64,000 bases of DNA from Omphiscola glabra (Eukaryota; Mollusca; Gastropoda; Lymnaeidae): assembly GCA_964017045.1 (NCBI GenBank), contig OZ024808.1:22681418-22745417 (forward strand), given 5' to 3'. The notes under the pieces were generated by a model. That model did not search any database. It saw nothing but the letters and a program-made list of their open reading frames with translations, and was not told where the DNA came from. A program made the translations under genes and the position numbers. Position 1 is the first letter of the stretch, and each line of letters opens with the position of its first letter. This document shows, piece after piece, positions 32,801 to 43,284 of the stretch.

Positions 32801-33346
32801 ATCTGATGATAAAAGACTTTCTTGATAGAGGAAGGTCAAGGCCATTTCAGTATTGTCCATCAAAAATCTTTTATCCTGTAACATCTTCAGTATATCCTTG
32901 TCAGATCTTTCCAGCAACATGCCAGTTACTTTATCAGCGGGACTGCAACCATCAGTCATCAAATTCTTGGTTTGGTGAAGAAAGAAATTTATCACCAATA
33001 TTTATGCTACGCCACATTCAAATGGATTTTATTTTATTTATATGGATGGTTAATATTTCATTATGCGATGAATGAATTTACTAAACTAAAACAGAAAATG
33101 AAGAGTTTACAAAAATTACCCCCCAAAAAAAGTATGAACTTTTAGAAGATTTTTCTTTTTCTTATCAGGGCATACACAAATCATTAAAGAGAGTAAGAGT
33201 AACAGTGTATAATATTTGCTCACCTTGCTATTTCTGAAATATTCCTCTATTATTTGAGAGACTTTATGGTGTAAATGTACTCCTAAAACATCTTTAGTTG
33301 AAGGAGGAGATGCAGTTGAATCTTTAGTTTCTTTCTTTTTTATCAT
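29858..33346 (-). CDS. Triple MLLE (PABC) domain protein, five exons
   Basis: Exons on the minus strand are 33346-33224, 32965-32787, 31585-31500, 30459-30154 and 29970-29858. Phases agree (0, 2, 1, 1) and borders are GT/AG, giving 268 aa. MLLE (PABC) domains are small helical modules that bind PAM2 peptides and are known from cytoplasmic poly(A)-binding protein and UBR5. Three are visible: MLLE1 (about 19-92) with KVTGMLLERSDKDIL, MLLE2 (about 105-165) with GEVLFVKVQKL and QVTGMLLELD, and MLLE3 (about 205-266) with GLHVFSEVLKL and KITGMILEMD. MLLE1 has His where the others have Phe in the LF motif of the first helices, so its peptide binding may be altered. No RRM domain is seen upstream. 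An acceptor-like TTCAG just before the ATG means extra 5' exons cannot be excluded. The stop codon is secure. Confidence 0.85.
30952..31443 (+). repeat. 27-bp minisatellite in an intron of the MLLE gene
   Basis: About 18 nearly identical copies of a 27-bp unit (AAAATTTGAAGGGACATCTA then AGGCATC). Unit length is a multiple of three and stop-free in one plus-strand frame, giving a run of KGHLRHQNL repeats. It lies on the strand opposite to the gene, between its third and fourth exons, so this frame is probably not translated. Confidence 0.95.
31760..32402 (+). mobile_element. L2/CR1-like LINE 3' end with (TAA)n tail
   Basis: The plus strand encodes the C-terminal reverse-transcriptase tail typical of L2/CR1/Rex1 LINEs: LQKVQNSAARLV, HSLHWLPVRARIDYKL, SYLTQLLS, then RTKTYGEKSFSF and FKTALKTHLFKLYYPY, with frame breaks. 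It is followed by a 3' UTR and a TAATAATAATAATAA tail. It is inserted in an intron of the triple-MLLE gene, opposite to its direction. Confidence 0.85.
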
Positions 33347-33539
33347 TATATACTGCTGAATATAGTATAAGTACCATGTATATAATAACCATTTCCATAG
33401 GTTATATTTGAATTAGAGTTATCTATTAACCACTGACAAGAATAGCTGAGGGGGCCAGATATTTAAATTATGTTTTCTTAATTATCCTAGGGGTAGAGGA
33501 AAATGTGCAGGGGAATGATGGGGCATCCCTGGGAGCAGA
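33347..33539. other. Region 5' of the first recognised MLLE exon
   Basis: AT-rich; no TATA box or initiator was assigned. It could be promoter or intron. Confidence 0.3.
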
Positions 33540-34000
33540 GTCAGACCGGACATTCCTAGCACTGTGCAGCCGCTGTTCTGCTGACTTCATGTTGCATGGA
33601 GCTCCTGTGTAAAGTGGAACGCCATGATGTTCAATCCTTTGCTTTTTCCTCCCACATGTCTGGGTTTATGTCAAACACTTTCAGTGAGGATTTTAGGTTG
33701 TCTTTAAAACGCTTCTCCTGCTCGCCAGCAGACCGCTTTCCTTGTTCGAGCTTACCATAGAAAATTCTTTTGGGCAGACAGTCGTCTGGCATTCTCACAA
33801 TATGTTCCGCCCAACGAAGCTGGGACTGCATTAAGATGGTAAAGATGCTGGGGAGGCCTGCCTGTGTGAGCACCTCAGTGTCTGGGATCCTGTCCTGCCA
33901 TTAAATGTTGAGCATTTTTCTGAGTCTTGTTGTATGAAAGTGGTTCATCATTCTTGCCAGGCGTTGGTATACTGTCCATGTTTCACAGGCATATTAAACT
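33540..34000 (-). mobile_element. RTE-like LINE fragment
   Basis: The minus strand reads WTVYQRLARMMNHFHTTRLR, then KMLNI, a stop, then WQDRIPDTEVLTQAGLPS, RWAEHIVRMPDDCLPKRIFY and GKLEQGKRSAGEQEKRFKD. This is the very common region after the reverse transcriptase in RTE/craniofacial-development-protein-2-like LINEs. The in-frame stop shows a dead copy. Confidence 0.85.
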
Positions 34001-36369
34001 CATAAGCACTTACAACTAAATAAAATAAATTAACGTCTAAGGGTAGGGGTAGTTCATAAGTCTGAATTTTTTGCAAACAATGGTTGATGTCTGCAATAAA
34101 TAGGCATCTTTTCTACCCAATCATACCCACTATTAATATTAATTATATATGAGACCTATGCCCAAGCTGGTCTTGCCCTATGGTAAAAAATTAAAATGTT
34201 ATGTCATAAAAAATAATAATAATTGATTAGATTTGTGTCATCAGCCTCGGTCATAGCCAGCTACTAGCTACAGTATGTTTAGCTTTAGCTTTACTGCCTT
34301 TAGCCCTAGACCCATGCCGTATTTATCTTATAATAAAACTAGTCTTTAATTTTTGAATGTTTTTAATACTATTATTATTAGTAGTATTTTATGGCATCCT
34401 TCAGTCTTACAAGGATGATTAAATAGCTATGACATTGCATCAAATGGCTTATGAGGCAGATTCTGGAATGGCAATCTCGCAGGAGAATCTTGAATACTGG
34501 TTAAATTTGGCTTCCGAAATACTCTTTTCGTTGCAAGAGCTTTGTTTTGTGCATCTTTTGCCTGTTTGATTCATTCATAATCTGCTGTTCACCAGCTGGA
34601 GTGGTGCTCAGCGATGATCTCCCATTTGTCCACACTTCACTGCTATAGAGGAGTGTACTGAGCACAGATGCCAGAGAAACGCTTCCAAAGTTCCATGTTG
34701 GGGAGTGAAACATTGGCGTCTACCATTTGTTTAATTTCCTTGCTTTACAAAACAGCTCTGCTCCTCGTGTAGTGTAGTCACCAGTGTTTGTAGATTCTGT
34801 GTCTGATATGGTTTTTTTATCCATAAGTCGCCCATATGTCTGATACAATATGTGAGCCTGAAAAGAAATATCTGAGCCTTATCTCTCAACAATGCACTAT
34901 TGACTCTTGTAACATGATCACAAATCGGTCTGGCACTTCTTTGAGAAAACAGTGCCGAGTCTCTCTTTCTACAGACCTGTTTACCCTCAAACTCTTAAAA
35001 TCGTACAATATCATCACAAAATCATTCAATGCATTATCTAATAGTAAAAAATAAATATACAGTACAGTATATATAATGTACACACCTCAAAATCGTACAT
35101 TGCACGCCAAATCGTAAGCACCTGAACTGCACTTTTACCAATATTACTCACTCACGACACTATCTCAGTTTGACTCAGTCTCAGTATGTATAGTTTATTA
35201 TGACTTATTTATAAATAACTTATGACTTATACTATATCTGAGTATTATATAATATACTGAATACTGACTATACTTATACTTACTTACTTACTGTACTAAA
35301 AGTCTGGTCACTAGTCACTAGGCCTAGGTTAAGAATTTTAAAGTGCCTAAATAAAGTTGAAAAGCAATTTTGATTTCTCCTTTTAGATTTCTGAATTATT
35401 TAATTCCTACTCTACTTACATACTTATGATACTATTTACATTAATCACTTGAAAACCCATTTCTTTGATAAGCGATATTTAGCTAGAATTCAAGGAAGGC
35501 TATAATCATTTAAAAATAAAAATTACTCTAAGTACTTTCCCTTGATAAAAAAAAAAGGGCCGACGCTACGAATACCACGGCGGTAAACCTAATAGTAACA
35601 CAACGGATAGGATCCATATTGAGAATAAATTAATATCAAAATTTGGCACGTTAACTCCATACGGGGTAAACCAAATCCACAATTTTACATAACTGCGGTG
35701 TCTTTTTTCCTGATTGGGCTTTTAAATTTTACTTCAAGTCACTTCCTTTTCATTCTTCTTTTTTCTTTACCTTGTTTCTGTCTGGTTTTCTATTTTTTAG
35801 GTAGGATTTATCTCTCTCTATATATATTATGTAAATTTAAATTTGATTAATACTTATTTGCATGTCTTGTACTGATGAAGGCAAGTGCCGAAACGTTTAA
35901 TTATTTGTAATGTAAAATTATTATTAAAGCTCAATATATATTGTTATATCGACACAGATTGTTCGTGTCTATTTAATCTAGTCCAGAAAGTACGTTTGCT
36001 ACCTTGTTCAAGCAAAATATGCATTTACTGGAGTAGCTAAATTGCACTTACTTAATTAAACGTTTTCAAAATCAGTTAATTGATTGAAGAACTAGGAATA
36101 AAAATGTTTCGGCTTTTTGAAGGAATAGATATGGCTCTCAAAATATTTTCCTAACAGATTATGGCTCATCACTCAAAAAAGGTTGCCGACCTCCACCCTG
36201 CCCTAAATAAAAGACATACTCGCAAATTGGCAAAGGTTTTATTAGACTTATCCGAATCCAAGTTTTTGTTTTTTCGAATTCCACCTACTTTTTCTTGGTC
36301 AACAAAATTGGCTTTAAATTAAAAAAAACTACATAGCCACACAGTAATTTCCACTTTTAAATTTTGTGT
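34001..36369. repeat. AT-rich DNA with scattered element remnants
   Basis: Minus-strand sequence at 34500-34713 (STLLYSSEVWTNGRSSLSTT) resembles LINE-derived sequence but is weak. CACCTGAACTGCACTTT at about 35120 belongs to the repeat at 2345-2775. CACGGCGGTAAACC near 35575 resembles the GC-palindrome repeat. A LINE-type 3' tract GATGAAGGCAAGTGCCGAAA lies at 35874-35893 and is followed by one arm of the inverted-repeat element. No host gene is recognisable. Confidence 0.4.
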
Positions 36370-37130
36370 TATCTGAAAAGATAAAGGAGGAACAGAAAAA
36401 CACCTTTGAGGACATGATTAATGTCAATAGAAAGAAACTGCTGTACGGGGAACTGGCAGAAGGCACAAGACAAATCGGAAGGCTATAACTGCTTCAAAAA
36501 CGTATGTAGAAGAGACATGAAGGCACTCAACATCAACATAAGTAAAAGGGAGAGCATCATTGATGAACTCACTGTATATTCAAGAGTGGCCAATACAGTA
36601 TTAAAATACGCAGACAATGTCCAGAACTGTTTGCACAATTTAAAAGTCGATGGAAGGCCAAAGTAAACTACCAGTCAATATTATATTTCCCTGAAAAAAA
36701 AATGCAGCAACATTCTAGCGTGTCTATAAATAAATCTACAAATTAGTTTTTGAAGATGGAAGGATGCAGAAGATTCATTTTGTATGTCATTATAATTTAT
36801 CAACATCTCAAATTGGGAGGACCTGGCGAAGGATCGATCCACATGGCGGGGCATCGTGAAGGAAGGATTACTACGTGCCGAGGAGCTTTACAGGGCGGAA
36901 ACAGCTGTAAAGTGGGCACAGAGAAAGGCCAGAAAACACTGCTCCACCGCATTCGTTTGTGGGACATGCAAAAGAGACTGCCACTCGAGGATCGGTCTCA
37001 CTAGCCACACCAAGAGCGCAAAAGAGACTGCCACTCGAGGATCGGTCTCACTAGCCACACCAAGAGCTGCAATCAGAAAAGATAAATCTATCGTCTCTCG
37101 TAGACGGAAAGATGCCATACATACATACAT
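36370..37130 (+). mobile_element. RTE-like LINE 3' fragment with C-terminal zinc-finger-like motif
   Basis: Plus-strand pieces in shifting frames read KKLLYGELAEGTRQIGRL near 36430, then EGLLRAEELYRAETAVKWAQ, then FVCGTCKRDCHSRIGLTSH near 36950-37010. This is the tail of RTE-like LINEs. A 54-bp tandem duplication of the CKRDCHSRIGLTSH-coding stretch lies at about 36964-37070. The fragment ends GATGCCATACATACATACAT, a simple-repeat tail like the copy at 26061-26330. Confidence 0.75.
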
Positions 37131-38440
37131 AGTTTATTTATTTATTTTGAATGACAAAAATAAAATAAATTATTTTTTTTGTACAACTGATATTTTGACT
37201 TATGAAATTATGGTATAAATAGCTTTTTAGAATAAAGTACTAAACAAAATAAATCAGACAGCAGCAACCCCCGAGAACAGAAACTATGAATGATAACCTT
37301 GCTTTCATTCATATGATAACAATAGCTAGTTTAGATATATGTTTACATTCGCGTCTATTTCAAAACGTGTTCAAGATTGCAACTGCAAAAAACGTTGCAT
37401 TTAGTCCATGAACTAGTTACCTTAGCAGTAAACGCAGCTTTTAGTGTACTAGGTTTATCATAGTCATAGTGGTAGACGTATTAGCACCCCCACCCCTTTT
37501 TTTTTGGCGTCTACAATATTCTATAAAAACAATAATTTTAATATTTAACTCTTAAAACTTGTCAAATCACATGAAGTATAATTCAGTGACATGTATTTGA
37601 ATTTTTTTAAAAACAGATTTGCTTCCTTTTCATTCGATGTTTCAGATCTACATTTTAGTTGGCGCATTAATAAAAGAATTGACCGGAAGCGTTCTTTTAC
37701 CTTGTGTATCCAAAGAAATAGGTAGGTCTTGGAAATGTCTTGAAACATAATTAAAATAACACCATTATAATATACTTTACACTAGGTGATGGAAATATTT
37801 TTGTTTAATTGTAATAGTTTTGAATGAAATAATTCATTAAAATTCCGTTAATAGTCGGCATGTCTTACTTTTATTTAACTTTATATCAATTTACACGTGT
37901 TATCCAGTTATCGATAAGCCGAAATTGTCATCAATTGAAATTGTGTGTGGCAGAATTGGATGCCTATTTTTCTGAAACTAAGCTCCGTCTAGCACTATTT
38001 TATAAGCTTCCATTAGTCTATAGGCTCTCAAAATGAAATAATCATTTCATTATGTTTTTTTTAGTAATTACATTGGTTGGGTCCAATATGTAGGCATGAC
38101 TAAGTAAGAGTTCTGATTCTTAGTTCGTAGAAGTAGTCACACGACACTTTCACACAGGCACCAGTTGTCCTGAGTTGTTTAAATAGTCCTAAATAATTGA
38201 ATACAGGTATTAGGCCTAATTGGTAATTGCATGCTATTGGTACCTCTATCGCTCACCCTAACCCGAACCCTAAATCTATCATAAACAAAGGGCAGTGACT
38301 CCCAATGAGGGACCACAGAAGCACATTAGCCGCCTAATTTTCTCCAGACCACAACCATGCATGTGTCATTTGAACCTTGAATGTAAAATTGTTGTCATGT
38401 CATAAGTATAAAAGCCAAGCACCAGGTCTATAAAAAGGGT
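37131..38440. other. Intergenic DNA, no gene assigned
   Basis: A 68-codon minus-strand frame at 37545-37748 has no recognisable motif. At about 38255-38282 CACCCTAACCCGAACCC belongs to the CCCTAA-like dispersed repeat. Confidence 0.4.
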
Positions 38441-39071
38441 AATAGTAATTGAATTAGGCCTAGTTTTCTGGATTTCTCCAGACCACAAACAGGTAGCCAC
38501 AACCAAACATGCGTTGTCTGTTACTTTACTGTTGGCCCTTGAGTTTAGTTTATAAAGATCTTAGCAGTAGCATTAAACATCTCACAATAAAATGAAATAT
38601 ATTTTAAAAATTTTATGCATTATAATATATTTTTAATGCGATGAAATGTGAAAATTAGTCATCATTGGTCTTGACCATCATGCACTTCAGTCTGCAGGAC
38701 ACAAATATACTATGATTTAATAAAGTATAGATTTTAAAATTATCTCATACCCCCACTGCCATACTGGAAGTGGTACCAGATTACACAATGAGTTCAATGA
38801 GCAATGGTTTTATTTAATCACTTCTTAATCTTTATAAGCTCATGATAATTTTCAAAATGAATGCTGCAGATGGGGTTCTTCAGAACCTTTTCACAATTCT
38901 ATATTTGGTTACTTTGCATACATCTTCAACTTGTTAATAGATATAATTTTAAATGTCATCTGCTTTTTGCACGTTGCACCTGAGGTTTGTCTTCTTTTGA
39001 CATTGGAAAAATTCCTCTCATTTACCTGCACACCACTAATCCAGAAAACTAGGCCTAATTCAATTACTATT
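38441..39071. repeat. 33-bp perfect inverted repeat, 565-bp spacer
   Basis: The left arm at 38441-38473 begins AATAGTAATTGAATTAGG and ends TTTTCTGGAT. The right arm at 39039-39071 is its exact reverse complement over 33 bp. The spacer has no gene. A diverged repeat carrying TTTCTCCAGACCACAA occurs at 38340-38357 and 38473-38490. It may be an inserted copy or a foldback element. Confidence 0.8.
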
Positions 39072-39728
39072 ACTTTATAATTTATATTCATGAGAAAGGG
39101 AAATAACTCTGTTTTGAACTTGGTTTACATTTTAAAAATATTTTTTGAGCTGCTAAATATTAATAAATGTTAACGAATTAAGGACGAATGCGTAAAAATT
39201 AATAAGGTTTAATAAGAATGTAACAGCGGTGAAAAAATAATGAACAATGGTCCAAAAAAATTTTTGGCACCACAGACTAACATGCTAGTTATAGACGCAC
39301 TGTACTAAAGCACACATAGTTTTAAAGTGAAATAAGATAAAAACTTCCGGTTTTTATATTAAAACCACACAGAATCACGCCATCGTCCAAAGTCTCAAGG
39401 GACGCGATATTTCATTGCTATTTTAAACTAAAAATGAGAAAGGTGTATCGCTATGCGCATGGATGCTTTTGTCGAAACACCCAAAGGACGCATTTAGTCG
39501 CAACGGTCAGGAATTAGTTACAAAATGAAATAAAACAATTTAAAAATGAATGAGTGTCCAAATAATTTTTTTTATTTTTGTAATAAGTATTTTTCTTCTA
39601 TATTCTAGATTTTGAGGATTGACGTGCTAGGTTGTGGAGAAATCTATGCAAACGATAAAATTTTAAAAACACTGGGACTTAATGCCCTGCTCTATAGAAA
39701 TCATTTGAAATTTTTAATTTTATTACAG
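39072..39728. promoter_or_regulatory. Probable RPL28 upstream region
   Basis: The first coding exon of RPL28 starts with an acceptor (TATTACAG at 39721-39728), so a 5' untranslated exon must lie upstream, probably here. I could not assign its position or a pyrimidine-tract start site. Confidence 0.35.
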
Positions 39729-39733
39729 GAACA

Positions 39734-42004
39734 ATGGCTACAGCTGACGTTGCCTGGTTGATTATTAGGAATAACTCCTCAACTTTATTGAAGAGGAGTA
39801 AGCAGAACATGAGTCTGGTGAGTTTTTAAGATTTTATTTTTACAGTCTCTTATCATTTAATTCGGCTCTAGTAATACAGATTCCTGTTGTGAAATAAATT
39901 AAATTAATAACGTCTCTCTTTTTCAAGTTATAAAATTTACTTTCGTATACCGTTAACATCTTGTTTCACTTTCACCGTTTCCAGGAAAAAAATGTGGATA
40001 TACAAGTATTTGTTTTACTCCTTTTTTTGATAAGGGGCCATCCATACAGTAAGCGTACACCTCCCCACCTTACTTTTTTGGACACCCACATGCACAATGA
40101 GCTTTTGACCTCCAGCCCCAAAAAACCAGGAACCAACAAAATCGAATAGTTAATTGATTTTTATGAAAAGCCCAGGAACCAACAAAGTGGAATAGTTAAT
40201 TGATTTTTACAAGTCCAGTGGTTCCCAGTATATATATGCTTCTTCACCCTGGTTGCCACCATTGCCTCCAGACAGAGCCATTATACGGGGGGAAGCGGGC
40301 AGAAATTGACTTTAGGTATAAATAGTTAATTGAACTATTAAATCCCATATACCCCATGGGCATGATAGTCTTTCTCTGGGGGCATTTTTTTCAATTAAAA
40401 TAAAATATATTCAGGGCACAAGTTTCTGGCTTTGTACCAGGCGCTGCTTTTCCTCTGCCCTGTCCTGGTTGTTTCAGCTTCCTCAAAGGGATGCTGAGAA
40501 ATATTACTGTCATACTATTGAGTTAATTTGTTAAAACAAGGTTTAAAACACAAAGCTACATTATGAGGATTGTTCCTGCATAAACATTCTGTGACATTTT
40601 TACAGCATAAAAGATGTTTTTTTTGTTGTTTTTTTTTGACTCACCCACAGAATTTCAGGATGATTATTATAGAATTTTAAAATAAATGTAAATACTCTCT
40701 GGTGATTCATGCACACACACAACTGTCCTTGTGCGTGTCGCCTAAATGTATTTAAAGTGTTAAGAAGTAATGCAATTTGAAGCTGGAGATGACTTAATAG
40801 GTCCATAAATCAGTTTAATTTTGTAAAAGACTGTTAATAATTTTGAGTTGGTGAGGTGCATTTGTTTAATACTGTCCACCAGATTTCAAATGTCACCCTT
40901 CTGTTTGAATTATTCTTAACTTTATTTCAAATGATTTTTCCAGGAGCCCAATAACTTGAAAAGTAGAAATTCTTTCCGTTACAATGGCCTTATTCATTCT
41001 AAGACAGTTGGTGTTGAACCAACAAAAGATGGAAAGGGTGTTGTGTTGGTCACCCGAAAAGGAAAAGGTGATTACTTTAAGATAAATTTCTTTTCATCAA
41101 ATATATTTTATCAATCGACTTGTGTCATGACTTTCTGGCTGCTCTACTTAACCATGTATAAAATAACTTTTAAGCTTTCCCCAAATTTGGGGTATTCATT
41201 TCAGAAGTTAATTCAGACATAAAATTGCAGAATGTACCGGTATTATTTATTTTTTTCAAAATTTTATTTTACCTTAACTGGAAATTATTGCAGAGCCAGA
41301 ATTTGAAGCGATTTTTCAATGGCACACAGTCGCCCCCCCACCCCAGGAAAAAGGGTAGTTGTTTTAAGACCTGGGTGTAATCATTTGATAATTTTTTCGA
41401 GAGACAACGAGGTGGAGCACTACTAAACCCTGGTCTTTGCATTAATTTATTCATATATTTTTAGTTTTTCACATTTATTAGGTAGTCCAAACTGAAATTA
41501 TATTTGTGGTGAGTTTCACCTGTTAGAACTTTTTAGCTATGGATACTAAGATATACAATGCTTATTTTATGTTAATGTTTAAATAAGCAAAAAAGTTATG
41601 ATGCGATTTTCAGATTTGTTGAAAATCAGCCAAAAATTGATTTTGAAAAAAGGGGGTAATTTTCAGGAACCTATGTTGTCAAAAAATAATCAACAGTGAA
41701 GTCTAGGAATTGGTGTATTTTCTCCAAAGTTTATATTTAAGCCCAATTTTTTTTTTGAAGCATGTAACTAAAATGATCAATATTTACTTTTTCTCAAGGT
41801 CTAAGGAAGCCAAACAAGTCCCTGACAAAGGTTGAGCTGAAGAGAGGTCCAAGAAAAACTATCGCTGTCATTCGTAACTCACTTAAGGCTAATAACTACC
41901 GCAGAGACTTGGTCAACTCCGCTGTTAGGAGGACATGTGCTATTCTTAAAAGCCAGAAGCCTGTTGTTATCAAAAGCAGGACTCGCTCAGCAAAGAAAGA
42001 ATAA
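39734..42004 (+). CDS. RPL28: Ribosomal protein L28 (eL28), three coding exons
   Basis: Component of the cytosolic 60S ribosomal subunit. Coding exons are 39734-39817, 40944-41067 and 41799-42004, with GT/AG borders and phases 0 and 1, giving 137 aa, the same length as human RPL28. Conserved stretches are [16 protein letters not shown] near the start, [20 protein letters not shown] and [14 protein letters not shown] in the second exon, and [20 protein letters not shown] near the C-terminus. The first coding exon begins with GAACA just 5' of the ATG, so a separate 5' untranslated exon is expected. The neighbouring sequence shows no operon-like arrangement. An AATAAA-like CAAAATAAAAATAG follows the stop within 25 bp. 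Confidence 0.96.
40127..40212 (+). repeat. 43-46-bp tandem duplication in RPL28 intron
   Basis: CAGGAACCAACAAAATCG and CAGGAACCAACAAAGTGG, each followed by AATAGTTAATTGATTTTTA, form two adjacent copies. Confidence 0.85.
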
Positions 42005-43115
42005 ACTTATGTTCAAAATAAAAATAGTTGAAAACTAAAATTGTATTGCTTGTTTTTCTAAAATTTATATTGATGTTACAAACTTCTCAAAGATATAAAG
42101 AACACATTTTTGGAGTAGGTTTAAGTAAAAAATTATTTGAAGGATGCTTTACTTCAATAACAGTACATTTATCTTTTAAATCTCTTGGCTTTTTAGGAAA
42201 ATGCTATTTTACATCTTACTGACTTACTGTAAAATTTTGAAATTAACAAAATATGTTTAGGCTTGAAATTATAAGGCAGGACGATTAAAAGGACTTTATA
42301 GCAAAATATGCCTTCTCTAACAAAAATTCAAAGTGACCCATAAACAGACAGGCATAACTGGGGCCCACTTGGATGGATACCCATAATCACACCACTATAG
42401 TGGTCAAAGAAATGATCATTGAAATAAAAATAGGTTGAGCACAGGTACCATTTTAATGCTGGTATTAGGGTATCGGTATGAATATGGTTTGTTTTTGGAA
42501 AAATAGGCATGCAGAATTAGAATTGATGTGTATAAGGAGATGACATGACAATGTTTTTTATTTGAGTTTTGATTATTAATATTTTGTTTTATTCAAGTAT
42601 TTCAAGACTCACAGATTTCCTTCTTCCCAAAGTATAGCTTATTTTATGAAACGATAAACATTTACATACCGTACCGGTATTGCATTTATTTTTTCACACT
42701 CGGACATCCGAGTGGCAAACACACCAATTACGGTATAATTATTAATTTAAACTTAATTACATCTATTAATGAAATCACATGCAAGAACGAGAGATCACAA
42801 ATTAAAAAAAGTTATAAACATTTGTATAGGTACTGGTACCATTTTGGGAGTACCGGTTATGTTAGTTATGTTGCCATGTTATGGTAGCGTAATGGATGGA
42901 TAGATACTTAACACACCTAAATGCAAAGGAATGAGCTTTTGATATATGAATGGTACCACTTGCACAATCACAGACATAGTCTAAAATAAATCTATAATGA
43001 TACCATAATAGTAATATAAATTATAAATGAAATGCACTTACACATTTTGGTAAATTAATATTGATAATTTCCTTTCTCAAACTAAAATATATAAGATCAT
43101 TATACATTATTTATA
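42005..43115. other. RPL28 3' flank and AT-rich intergenic DNA
   Basis: No further gene. The motif TACCGGTA or GTACCGGT occurs repeatedly (for example about 42673 and 42850). Confidence 0.45.
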
Positions 43116-43123
43116 CTAAGTTG

Positions 43124-43284
43124 CAGAGGCGTTGCGAAAGGGGGGGGGGACAGATGTCCCCGGGCGCCAAAATGTGCTTTGATATTATTTTATTGATGAA
43201 AATAATGGGTTTGAGGGTTGACAAAAGGGGGAGCTTTAAAATGAATCTTGTCCCCGGGCGCCAAACACTCTAGCTACGCCTTTG
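43124..43284. mobile_element. hAT-like miniature element with GGCGTAGC-type ends
   Basis: A 161-bp element starts CAGAGGCGTTGC and ends GCTACGCCTTTG. The flanks carry CTAAGTTG and CTAAGTTA, an 8-bp duplication with one mismatch. Inside, CCCCGGGCGCCAAA occurs twice. It has no coding capacity. Confidence 0.75.

Noticed and set aside
36421..36666. 81-codon plus-strand frame as a host gene
   Set aside because: Another frame of the same stretch reads as LINE sequence (KKLLYGELAEGTRQIG), so this is retrotransposon debris.
37545..37748. 68-codon minus-strand frame as a missing 5' exon of the MLLE gene
   Set aside because: It contains a donor-like CACAAGGTAAAAG but no recognisable protein motif, and no chain of exons links it to 33346.
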